NCBI RefSeq assembly: GCF_000390185.1 | Contig: NZ_AQHR01000096.1 | Location: forward strand, 1 to 64,000 | DNA from: Lunatimonas lonarensis | GTDB taxonomy: Bacteria > Bacteroidota > Bacteroidia > Cytophagales > Cyclobacteriaceae | Direction of reading: 5' to 3' | Length of the DNA: 64,000 nucleotides | Shown here: one piece after another, positions 15,741 through 24,317 of the stretch | How positions within the stretch are numbered: the first letter of the stretch is position 1 | Layout: the number at the start of each line of letters is the position of its first letter | The notes under the pieces: model-generated | Database searches by the model: none | Seen by the model: the letters and a program-made list of their open reading frames with translations, nothing else | What the model was told of the DNA's origin: nothing | Made by a program: the position numbers and the translations under genes

Positions 15741-16997
15741 ATGGATATTGCCGTATTTCGGGCCACGGTTGTTTGGGACAATGAATGGATCAAACGCCTG
15801 CTCTACTGGTCGAGAAAGACTTATACCTATGTTAGTTATTTTAACCCAAACCAGGTGCACTATCCGCGTGGCGGATTTAAACATCTTCTATTAGCTGGAA
15901 ATCAGACAATTGACATGGAATCCATTCATACCCACAGCGGGTACTACGCTGCAGGCATAGTGAGCTATGATCAAAAAAACAGGTACGAGCACCTCGCTAG
16001 TGAAAACAGATCGTTGGCGTCATGCCCTGACGCAGTTTTTTTTCGTGCTGCGTTTCGCGTGGAATTTGAATTCGGCAACGCACATGTTTTCCATCCGAAT
16101 GCTGCGAAAATTATCGACGAAATAGGATCCTTCCCGTTACCCTCCTCCAATACAAGAAATTCAAACGTAATAATAAAGCCTATTACCTCAAAGGAATCGT
16201 ATTTCCAAAACTTTGCACGGATTCAGGAACACATTCGTGAAGGGGACATTTACGAGATGAACTACTGTATCGGATATGAGGGACGTTTTGAGGTGATTGA
16301 TCCCATCGAAATTTATCTCAAACTCAACGGGCTGTCCCCTATGCCATTCAGCGGGCTGTTTGTTACGGGAGACCGGGCTGTTATAAGCGCATCGCCTGAG
16401 CGGTTTTTGAAAAAAGAAGGAAACACGCTCTTAGCCCAACCGATTAAAGGAAGCACCCGCAGAGGGAAAACGGAGGAGGAAGATGAAGAACTGGTTTCGA
16501 AGCTTCGAAACAGTGAAAAAGAACAGGCCGAAAACCTAATGATCGTAGATCTCATGCGCAATGATTTGGCTAGAGTGGGAAAGATCGGAAGCATCACCGT
16601 CGATGAACTGTTTGGGGTATACCGGTTCAGAAGGATTTCGCAAATGATTTCCAGCGTCAGTTGCACGCTTCCAGATGATGTGAGCTTTGCCCAGATACTC
16701 TCCAAGACCTTTCCCATGGGCAGTATGACCGGCGCCCCAAAAATAAAAGCAATGGAACTGATTGATCGTTATGAGGACTTCAAACGTGGCTGGTTTTCAG
16801 GCAGTATGGGATATATAGACACCAAGGGAGACTTCGATTGGAATGTCATCATCCGCAGTGTAGTGATTGACCAACATCACGGAACCTTCTACTTTGGGGT
16901 TGGCAGTGCCATCACCATAGATGCCGATGCGAACAGCGAGTACGAAGAGTGCCTGCTAAAATCGCAGGCAATTTTTGAGGTGTTTGACAATCTATAA
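15741..16997 (+). CDS. pabB: Aminodeoxychorismate synthase component I
   Basis: PabB adds ammonia to chorismate to give 4-amino-4-deoxychorismate, the precursor of p-aminobenzoate and folate. The chorismate-binding core covers about residues 140-415: PIKGSTRRG, NLMIVDLMRNDLARV, FPMGSMTGAPKIKAMELID and WFSGSMGYI are all present with the catalytic Glu/Lys set. The N-terminal part is short and lacks the tryptophan-site signature, and no glutamine amidotransferase or trp gene is adjacent, which favours pabB over trpE. The ATG lies about 15 bp after the preceding terminator. Confidence 0.87.
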   Translation: MDIAVFRATVVWDNEWIKRLLYWSRKTYTYVSYFNPNQVHYPRGGFKHLLLAGNQTIDMESIHTHSGYYAAGIVSYDQKNRYEHLASENRSLASCPDAVFFRAAFRVEFEFGNAHVFHPNAAKIIDEIGSFPLPSSNTRNSNVIIKPITSKESYFQNFARIQEHIREGDIYEMNYCIGYEGRFEVIDPIEIYLKLNGLSPMPFSGLFVTGDRAVISASPERFLKKEGNTLLAQPIKGSTRRGKTEEEDEELVSKLRNSEKEQAENLMIVDLMRNDLARVGKIGSITVDELFGVYRFRRISQMISSVSCTLPDDVSFAQILSKTFPMGSMTGAPKIKAMELIDRYEDFKRGWFSGSMGYIDTKGDFDWNVIIRSVVIDQHHGTFYFGVGSAITIDADANSEYEECLLKSQAIFEVFDNL

Positions 16998-17143
16998 CTA
17001 CAATCTTGGTTATATTTACCGGCTTGTTGCCTGAAATGGAAATTCCCCTCCAAAAAACCGCTTAACTTTTGGAGCTAATACCCTGATTAGCGCAGCAAAC
17101 TAACATCCATACCAATAGCTATTGAAAATAAACCCCAGCCTAC

Positions 17144-18493
17144 ATGACAAAAATCAATCACGTACTTGATTCAATAAAAGATAGAAATCCCGGTGAACCC
17201 GAATTTCACCAAGCGGTGTTGGAAGTCTTCGAGAGTATTGAGCCCATTCTTTCTAAGAACGACAAGTACCTGGAGGAAAAGGTTTTCGAACGAATGGCGG
17301 AGCCGGAGCGGATCATCACCTTTAGGGTTTGCTGGACTGATGACAACAATCAGATCCAAGTCAACAGGGGCTATAGGGTCCAAATGAACAGCGCCATGGG
17401 CCCCTATAAAGGAGGCCTCCGGTTTCATCCCAGCCTCAATCTCAGTATCCTCAAGTTCCTTGCCTTCGAACAAACTTTCAAGAATGCATTGACGGGGCTA
17501 CCGCTTGGGTCTGGCAAGGGAGGCGCGGATTTCAATCCCAAGCACAAATCCGACCGGGAAATCATGCGTTTCTGCCAGGCTTGGATGCTGGAGGCGCAGC
17601 GTCATATAGGGCATTTCACCGATATCCCGGCCGGAGACATCGGCGTAGGAGAAAAGGAAATCGGATATCTGTTTGGTGCATTTAAAAAAATCAGGAACGA
17701 ATTTCAGGGAAGCATCACGGGGAAAGGCCCTCTTTGGGGCGGATCTTTCCTTCGGCCCGAGGCCACCGGCTATGGTTTGGTACACTTTGCCGAATACATG
17801 CTGACTGAAATCGGTGAAAACCTGGAAGCAAAAACCTGCCTGGTTTCAGGTTCAGGAAACGTCTCCCAATTTGCCATCGAAAAGCTACTGGAGCACAAAG
17901 CCAACGTAGTCGCATTCTCCGACTCAACGGGATTCATCCACGATGAAGAGGGTCTAAATGCGGAAAAGCTGGCCTTTCTGAAGGAACTGAAAAACACCAA
18001 ACGGGAAAGCGTAGCGGGCTATGCCGAAAAATTCAAATCAGCCACCTATTACGAGGGAACCGAAAAACGTATTTGGTCCGTTCCGGCGGATTGTGCCTTT
18101 CCCTGTGCCACCCAAAACGAACTGGATGCGGACGACGTAAAAGACCTCGACAAAAACGGAGTCATGTTGATAGCCGAGGGCGCCAACATGCCCCTGACGG
18201 ATCCTGCGATCAAAGCCGTCCAAAAATCCAATATCATCTATGCACCCGGCAAGGCTGCGAATGCCGGCGGAGTAGCCATCTCCGGTCTGGAAATGACGCA
18301 AAACAGATTGGGCAGGTATTGGCCCCGAGATCGAATGGAAATCGAACTAAGGGTGCTGATGCAGGGAATCCATGAAAACTGTCTGGATACCATGAAAAAA
18401 TATTCCCTCGATAAGCAGGACTATCTAAACGCCGCCAACATTGCAGGTTTTGAAAGGGTCGCCAAAGCGATGGTAGCACAGGGAAGCTGGTAG
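17144..18493 (+). CDS. gdhA: NADP-type glutamate dehydrogenase
   Basis: Catalyses 2-oxoglutarate + NH4+ + NAD(P)H to glutamate. Length (449) fits the hexameric small GDH family. The catalytic Lys125 lies in PLGSGKGGAD and is followed by the substrate-site residues and the Rossmann motif SGSGNVSQFAIEKL (about residues 239-252). The C-terminal GKAANAGGVAISG motif is intact. Cofactor choice is inferred from similarity to the anabolic NADP enzymes. It stands alone, with a strong terminator 48 bp downstream. Confidence 0.95.
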   Translation: MTKINHVLDSIKDRNPGEPEFHQAVLEVFESIEPILSKNDKYLEEKVFERMAEPERIITFRVCWTDDNNQIQVNRGYRVQMNSAMGPYKGGLRFHPSLNLSILKFLAFEQTFKNALTGLPLGSGKGGADFNPKHKSDREIMRFCQAWMLEAQRHIGHFTDIPAGDIGVGEKEIGYLFGAFKKIRNEFQGSITGKGPLWGGSFLRPEATGYGLVHFAEYMLTEIGENLEAKTCLVSGSGNVSQFAIEKLLEHKANVVAFSDSTGFIHDEEGLNAEKLAFLKELKNTKRESVAGYAEKFKSATYYEGTEKRIWSVPADCAFPCATQNELDADDVKDLDKNGVMLIAEGANMPLTDPAIKAVQKSNIIYAPGKAANAGGVAISGLEMTQNRLGRYWPRDRMEIELRVLMQGIHENCLDTMKKYSLDKQDYLNAANIAGFERVAKAMVAQGSW

Positions 18494-18540
18494 CCCAATG
18501 GTTGGTTCCAGCGCTTTAAGTAGACGATAATCCTATTGAT

Positions 18541-18574
18541 AAGGGCCAAGCAACTACGTTTGGCCTTTTTTTTT
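18541..18574 (+). terminator. Terminator after gdhA
   Basis: GGCCAAG ... TTTGGCC hairpin followed by about ten T. The rest of the gap up to 18863 is AT-rich and I see no gene in it; a near-match to a sigma-54 site (TGGCATG at 18688 with TTAC instead of TTGC) is too weak to call. Confidence 0.85.
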
Positions 18575-18863
18575 CAGATATAGCGTGCTTTGTACCCGGA
18601 TAGCATACCTACATACCACCTTTAGAATTTTTTTAGATGAATTTTATCAAGCGGCTTGCTGGACAGGTTTTTGTATTGTCGAATAAATGGCATGATCTTT
18701 ACTCCGATTTGGTTAACTTTACCCAAGAAGTGCTGGTTCGTTAACCACGGAATTATATGAAAGGTATGGAATTCAAAAAAAGGAAATCATTGCATAATCT
18801 AGATGGAGAAGTTGTTGCTTGATTCCTTTTTTCCAACCCAAACAATCCTTTACAACAGCTTTT

Positions 18864-20885
18864 ATGTTTCCAACCCTACTCGCAGCAGCTGAAATACCCC
18901 TCCTTTCTGATATTGTCGTCATCTTTGGGTTGGCCACCTTGGTGATACTCCTTTTTATGCGGTTAAAGCTGCCGACGATCATTGGGTATCTGTTCACCGG
19001 TGCCATTGCAGGGCCCTATGGCCTTTCTTTGGTAGATGCTTCCACCGCTGTGGAGGTTCTCTCAGAGATAGGGGTCATCCTACTGCTTTTCGTCATAGGG
19101 ATGGAGTTCTCACTACGAAGCCTCATGGCCATAAAGAAAGCCGTGTTTATAGGAGGAGCTTTACAAGTGCTTTTTACGATTGGCTTTACGACCCTGGTTT
19201 CCTACCTTTTTGGTTTCTCTTGGCCCATAGCTGTTTTTTTTGGTTTCCTTTTTTCGTTGAGCAGTACGGCGATTGTCCTGAAGATTTTGCAGGAGGCCGG
19301 ACAGGTAAATACCATTTCCGGTAGGACTACATTGGCCATTCTCATATTTCAGGACATAATCATCGTGCCTTTTGTATTGTTCACTCCCATGCTCGCTGGA
19401 GAGTCGGACAATATTCTGCTATCTCTGCTTCTTCTTGCCTTCAAAGGAGGGGTTGTCATTGTATTGACCATTCTAGGTGCCAAATACGTGATACCGAAAA
19501 TACTGTTTCGGGTGGCGCGGACGCGAAACGAAGAGCTGTTTTTGTTGAGTATCATCGTCATTTGCTTTGCCGTGGCCTATGCCACCTCATTGCTTGGCCT
19601 ATCACTTGGTCTTGGTGCGTTTTTGGCCGGCCTCATTATCAGTGAATCTGAATACAGCCATCATGCGACTGGCAAGATCCTGCCCTTCCGGGAAATATTT
19701 CTAAGTTTTTTCTTTGTCTCGGTGGGCATGCTGTTCGATGTTTCCTTTTTGTACGATCACCTACTTGTAATCCTGTTATTGGTACTGCTGACCTTTGTGC
19801 TGAAATTCACTGCGGCCACACTAGCTGTGCGGGCAATAGGCTCGGGATATAAAGAAGCCTTTATAGTAGGTTTTTCCCTTTTTCAGGTGGGTGAGTTTTC
19901 ATTGCTGTTGGCTAAGGAAGGTCTGAAGTATAACTTATTGGATAACGAAACCTACCAGTATTTTTTGGCCATTTCGATCCTCACCATGGGCATCACACCT
20001 TTTCTTCTAAAAAACCGGGAAATTTTGGCTTGCCGAATCCTGAACGCCCCATTGCCATCTAAAATCAAAAACCGACTGGACAGCAACCAACCTGCGCCCA
20101 TTGAATTGGACGAAGAAAAACTAAACGACCATTTGGTCATTATAGGATATGGCCTAAACGGAAGAAACCTCGCAAGGGCTGCGAAAACCGCTGACATTCC
20201 TTTTGCAATAATCGAGATGAATCCTGAGACGGTTCGGGATGAAGCAGCAAAAGGCGAACCCATCGTATATGGTGATGCCAGCAATGGGGCTGTACTTGAA
20301 CACATAAATATCCATAAGGCGCGGGTTGTGGTAGTTGCCATTTCAAATAGCGAAGCAACCAAAAGTATCGTTCTGCACGTGCGGTCCCTCAACCCCAATG
20401 CAAGTCTGATTGTCAGAACCCGCTATGTAAATGAAATAGAATCCCTGATGCACCTAGGCGCAGACGAGGTCATTCCGGAGGAATTCGAAACATCCATAGA
20501 GATTTTTACCCGGGTACTTAACAAGTATCTGGTTCCCAAACGCAGCATTGCGGCATTTACAGAAGACGTAAGAACCCATAACTACGAGATGTTCCGGTAT
20601 TCGTCGCTCGAACAAGGACCGGGGATTACATTGGATGTGCCCGAAATCAACTTTGTCAGCGTCAAGATCGAAAAAGACACAGGCCCCTATTTGGGACAGC
20701 CCATAAAAGACATCAACCTACGCGAAAAAGCAAACGTCAACCTCGTAGCGATCAAACGAGAGGGGGTCACGGAAACCAATATAACGGGAGAAACCAGGCT
20801 CAAGCTTGGCGACGTGATCTATTTGGTTGGCAAGCCCGAGGCATTGCAAGCTTTTGAAAAAACCGTAAGCCTTCCTGCTGATTAG
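18864..20885 (+). CDS. CPA2-family monovalent cation:proton antiporter with RCK domains (673 aa)
   Basis: Residues 1-395 hold about 12-13 membrane helices with the CPA2 exchanger pattern (TIIGYLFTGAIAGPYG, SLSSTAIVLKIL, LSLGLGAFLAGLIISES). An RCK-N domain follows (about 430-545; VIIGYGLNGRNLARAAK, a Gly-rich nucleotide loop) and an RCK-C domain (about 590-670). This is the KefB/KefC/YbaL layout for K+ or Na+ efflux in exchange for protons, gated by nucleotide binding. The ATG at 18864 is preferred to a TTG 15 codons upstream because the family N-terminus begins with a short periplasmic helix. No KefF/KefG ancillary subunit is nearby. Confidence 0.9.
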   Translation: MFPTLLAAAEIPLLSDIVVIFGLATLVILLFMRLKLPTIIGYLFTGAIAGPYGLSLVDASTAVEVLSEIGVILLLFVIGMEFSLRSLMAIKKAVFIGGALQVLFTIGFTTLVSYLFGFSWPIAVFFGFLFSLSSTAIVLKILQEAGQVNTISGRTTLAILIFQDIIIVPFVLFTPMLAGESDNILLSLLLLAFKGGVVIVLTILGAKYVIPKILFRVARTRNEELFLLSIIVICFAVAYATSLLGLSLGLGAFLAGLIISESEYSHHATGKILPFREIFLSFFFVSVGMLFDVSFLYDHLLVILLLVLLTFVLKFTAATLAVRAIGSGYKEAFIVGFSLFQVGEFSLLLAKEGLKYNLLDNETYQYFLAISILTMGITPFLLKNREILACRILNAPLPSKIKNRLDSNQPAPIELDEEKLNDHLVIIGYGLNGRNLARAAKTADIPFAIIEMNPETVRDEAAKGEPIVYGDASNGAVLEHINIHKARVVVVAISNSEATKSIVLHVRSLNPNASLIVRTRYVNEIESLMHLGADEVIPEEFETSIEIFTRVLNKYLVPKRSIAAFTEDVRTHNYEMFRYSSLEQGPGITLDVPEINFVSVKIEKDTGPYLGQPIKDINLREKANVNLVAIKREGVTETNITGETRLKLGDVIYLVGKPEALQAFEKTVSLPAD

Positions 20886-21024
20886 CACCCATCAAAAACC
20901 GATCGACCCATTACGCTGCTGAATTTGGAGAATGCTTGGCCCTGAAAGCTGCATTTGAGCAACACAGAATCAGGCCTCTTCGTTTGGATCCAATAAAGGT
21001 AGATTTCACATTCACCACGACAGC

Positions 21025-21462
21025 CTATGCAAACCTTGCCAAAACGGAATCCCCGTTTTCCACTTCCTGGGCTATCTCCTTCAAGGTTTTTCGCGTGAGC
21101 ATCTCTTCCAGTTGAACCCTAATCCTGACAATGTCACTGTGCATAGGGCAGGGGTTGGATTCGGAACAATATTTAAGCCCTAGACTACACCCGGTAAATA
21201 GCTCATCGCCGTCGATTGCAACGACAAGATCCTTAAGTGAGAATTTGCCCTGCTCCTCCTCAACGTAAAATCCGCCCGATGGCCCTTTTTGGGAGGAAAC
21301 GATGTTTTTTCTAACCAAATCCTGAAGAATTTTGGCGGTGAAAGGCTCCGGAGCCTGAACATGCTCGGCAATTTCTTTTGCGCCCACACGAAGTCCACTT
21401 AGACTTTGCTTCCAAATATAAATCACAGATCGGATGCCGTACTGGCAGGCTTTTGAAAACAT
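21025..21462 (-). CDS. Rrf2-family transcriptional regulator, probable Fe-S sensor (145 aa)
   Basis: An N-terminal winged helix (residues 5-70) with the recognition segment EPFTAKILQDLVRK is followed by a C-terminal dimer helix. Cys92, Cys99 and Cys105 give C-x6-C-x5-C, the cluster-ligand region of the Rrf2 family (IscR, NsrR, RsrR). It therefore probably senses iron-sulfur status, nitric oxide or redox. No isc/suf or NO-detoxifying gene is adjacent; the upstream neighbour on the same strand is otsAB but 190 bp away. Confidence 0.88.
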   Translation of the reverse strand: MFSKACQYGIRSVIYIWKQSLSGLRVGAKEIAEHVQAPEPFTAKILQDLVRKNIVSSQKGPSGGFYVEEEQGKFSLKDLVVAIDGDELFTGCSLGLKYCSESNPCPMHSDIVRIRVQLEEMLTRKTLKEIAQEVENGDSVLARFA

Positions 21463-21654
21463 AGGGTTGGGGGTTAATGTGTTACTAAACGATTAAATGC
21501 ACATCAAATTGGCGAAAACAGTATCATAAACCAAACCAATATTTTTGGGTTTTTGTTGCCCAAAAACAGCAATTTTCCAAATCGGAATAAGCTCTTTTTT
21601 AAAAATTTATCCGTTGAAACCAGTTTCATTCTGCGAGATAAATCAATACACGCA

Positions 21655-23826
21655 CTAACTTACCATGAGGGATAAAAGCTTTCTGACTTCCGTGGGATTC
21701 TTGATGTTATAGTTGGCTTGGGTGTAATCATATCCAACCCGAATCGTGTAGGAATCCTTCGGCATGGCCTTAAAGGTATCCTCATCGGTCCAATCGTCGC
21801 CAAGCGCCAATATGAAGTCATAGGCTGTGCCACGCATAAAAGCAGTTGCCGCCCTACCCTTGTTAATATCGGGCCGCTTAATTTCCAGCACCATATTTCC
21901 CTCCAATACCTGTAGATTATGCCCGCTGGCCATGTATTTCAAGTGGCTAAAAAGCTCCCTCATACGCAGGTCGCCCAGCCCACTCTCCACTTTCCTGTAA
22001 TGCCATACGAGGGAATGGTGCTTTTCTTCGATAAATGCCCCAGGAGTACGGAGCACATAGTATTCCATCACCTGTCGAATATCCTCCTTCCATCCATCGT
22101 CCACATTGGCATAGAGTTCCCAGTCCTCTTGATCAGATTTCTTCAGCCAAACGCCATGTTCCGCGATCATTTCCACCCGCTGCTTCTCAAACCATTTTCC
22201 GAGCGTCTCCTTATCCCTACCACTGATTAATACCACCTCACATTTACTAGCCAACTTATCTACTATCTGCAGCAGTTCCTGATCGGGGTAGGCATCCCCC
22301 GGATTCGTCTTAAACCCTACCAGCGTACCATCATAATCCAAGAATACGATGGGCCGTTTGGCATTCCTAAATCTCCCCACCATCTCTTCTATCAATGGCT
22401 TATCGATCGCTTTGGATTGAAACTCCTGCTGTTTCTGTTTGACATGCGTAAGGCGATCCATAAACACGTCCACCCACTGAAAAATATCGTAGCGACGTAG
22501 GCTAGCCTGCATGGAGCCTATCCGGGATTTACGCTCCGCTTCCTCCATCGTCAATGCATCGATAATCGCTTGCTTTACCGCCAAAATATCATTTGGATTT
22601 ACCAAAATGGCATCCACCAGTTCCTTGCTGGCCCCGGCCATTTCCGACAGAATCAGCACACCGTCTTGGTCGGTTTTAGAAGCGACGAATTCCTTACACA
22701 CCAAATTCATACCATCCCGCAGCGGAGTAACCAACGCAATATCAGACATGGAATAAAAGGCACTGAGTTCTTCAAAGGGAAAGCCTCGGTAAAAATAGTG
22801 GATAGGCACCCAGTTCAGCGTACTGTATTTGCTGTTTATACGGCCTACCAGCGTATCGATCTCCTTTTTAAGTTTCATGTAGGACTGAACCTTGGCTCTG
22901 GACGGAACCACCACCATGATCATCGAGACCTTGCCATGAAAATCCTCCCGCTCCTCCAACAACTTATCAAATGCCCTGATCCGCTGTGGAATACCCTTGG
23001 AATAATCCAGGCGGTCGATGGTGATCAGCAGCTTCTGATCACCAAGTTGGTCTTTAAATTTCTTCTTTTTCGACAGGGTCTTTTTGCTAAGGGCCGCTTG
23101 GGCGAACTTATCATAGTCGATCCCCATGGGAAAAGAATCCACATTTACCAGCCTATGATCTGCTTGGATGTAGCCACTTTCATTGGACAACCCCAGAATA
23201 CGACCAACGGCACTTAAAAAATGCCTCATATCATCATAGGTGTGAAAGCCTATCAGGTCGGCACCGACCATTCCTTCCAACAGTTGCTTTCGCCATGGCA
23301 GCATCCGGATAATTTCGTAAGAAGGAAACGGAATGTGCTGAAAAAAGGCTATCGTCGCATCGGGCAACGCCTCCCGAAGCATCATAGGGAGCAAAAGCAG
23401 TTGATAATCGTGTACCCAGATCGTATCTGTGGGTTCGGCCACGGCTAGTATGGCATCGCAAAATTTCTTGTTGACGGCACAGTAGGCCTCCCAGTAGGCG
23501 TCTTCGTAGTTGATGTACTGGGTGAAATAATGAAAGGCTGGCCAAATGGTTTCATTGCTGAAGCCTTCATAGTATAGCTCGATGTCTTCTTTTGACAGAA
23601 AAACTGGAGCCATTTTCAGCTTTTTCAACTCATCCGCTACCTCGACTTGCTGCTGCCTGTCCTCCACAGCGTTGCCGGGCCAACCAATCCAAAGGTTTTC
23701 TCCTTGTTTATAAATAGATCCCAAGCCGGTTGCCAATCCTCCGGCACTGGCCTTGAACTCAAATTTTCCCGATTTCAATTGTAAACTAACCGGCAATCGG
23801 TTCGAAACAATAATAGTCTTGTTCAT
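21655..23826 (-). CDS. otsAB: Fused trehalose-6-phosphate synthase / phosphatase (723 aa)
   Basis: The N-terminal part (about 1-470) is a GT20 synthase that joins UDP-glucose to glucose-6-phosphate. It has the family motifs NRLPVSL, VHDYQLLLLP and LRDGMNLVCKEF. The C-terminal part (about 490-720) is a HAD phosphatase with DYDGT (nucleophile Asp497, acid Asp499), VLISGRDK and GDDWTDED. Together they make trehalose from activated sugars in two steps, for osmotic, desiccation or heat protection. The fusion as one chain is common in Bacteroidota and plants but unlike the split E. coli otsA/otsB. No trehalase or treS is nearby. Confidence 0.95.
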   Translation of the reverse strand: MNKTIIVSNRLPVSLQLKSGKFEFKASAGGLATGLGSIYKQGENLWIGWPGNAVEDRQQQVEVADELKKLKMAPVFLSKEDIELYYEGFSNETIWPAFHYFTQYINYEDAYWEAYCAVNKKFCDAILAVAEPTDTIWVHDYQLLLLPMMLREALPDATIAFFQHIPFPSYEIIRMLPWRKQLLEGMVGADLIGFHTYDDMRHFLSAVGRILGLSNESGYIQADHRLVNVDSFPMGIDYDKFAQAALSKKTLSKKKKFKDQLGDQKLLITIDRLDYSKGIPQRIRAFDKLLEEREDFHGKVSMIMVVVPSRAKVQSYMKLKKEIDTLVGRINSKYSTLNWVPIHYFYRGFPFEELSAFYSMSDIALVTPLRDGMNLVCKEFVASKTDQDGVLILSEMAGASKELVDAILVNPNDILAVKQAIIDALTMEEAERKSRIGSMQASLRRYDIFQWVDVFMDRLTHVKQKQQEFQSKAIDKPLIEEMVGRFRNAKRPIVFLDYDGTLVGFKTNPGDAYPDQELLQIVDKLASKCEVVLISGRDKETLGKWFEKQRVEMIAEHGVWLKKSDQEDWELYANVDDGWKEDIRQVMEYYVLRTPGAFIEEKHHSLVWHYRKVESGLGDLRMRELFSHLKYMASGHNLQVLEGNMVLEIKRPDINKGRAATAFMRGTAYDFILALGDDWTDEDTFKAMPKDSYTIRVGYDYTQANYNIKNPTEVRKLLSLMVS

Positions 23827-23962
23827 GCTTGTATTTTAAAACGAAAAAAGAATCTGCACCAATTGCAGTCAAATCCTATGCCCACTCGGACACGATATAT
23901 CCGAAGTTAGCCAAAATACCTCGTATATTCAAGAAATGAACTAAATGAGCCCTGAAGGAGGC

Positions 23963-24313
23963 CTACCTCCTGTGGAAAATATTCCCCAACAAATTCCCGG
24001 TCAACCCGCTGAATCCACCCAGCAAAAAACCAATCACTCCCGTGATTCCCAGCAAATAGCTGCTGTTTTTCAACCCAAAGATCTCGCTCATTCGCATAGG
24101 CAACTGCGAATCTGTTGTGAGCCATAGGTACAGTGGAAAAAACAACCATACGGCCCCAACCCCCAACCCGATGGCCATAAATGCCGTGATTTGGTTTGCC
24201 CTTACAAAAACGGCTACCAAAAAAAGAACGGCCATGATAGCCCAGTAGGGCAACCAAAACCCCAAGAGCATCCAAACCAAAACCGACGTAACAAATAATA
24301 TAGCGAATTTCAT
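23963..24313 (-). CDS. Small integral membrane protein (116 aa)
   Basis: Four hydrophobic segments (about 3-20, 24-40, 47-65 and 85-110) with a short polar loop; no motif that I recognise. It begins 4 bp after the stop of the penicillin-acylase gene, so it is the last gene of that operon (DUF2911 / acylase / this). The position suggests an accessory membrane role but the sequence does not show one. Another long minus-strand frame over the same DNA is a shadow. Confidence 0.65.
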   Translation of the reverse strand: MKFAILFVTSVLVWMLLGFWLPYWAIMAVLFLVAVFVRANQITAFMAIGLGVGAVWLFFPLYLWLTTDSQLPMRMSEIFGLKNSSYLLGITGVIGFLLGGFSGLTGNLLGNIFHRR

Positions 24314-24317
24314 ACTA

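Noticed and set aside
18688-18702. Sigma-54-like site TGGCATG-N4-TTAC upstream of the antiporter
   Set aside because: The -12 box is TTAC, not TTGC, and it lies 160 bp before the start codon; too weak to annotate.
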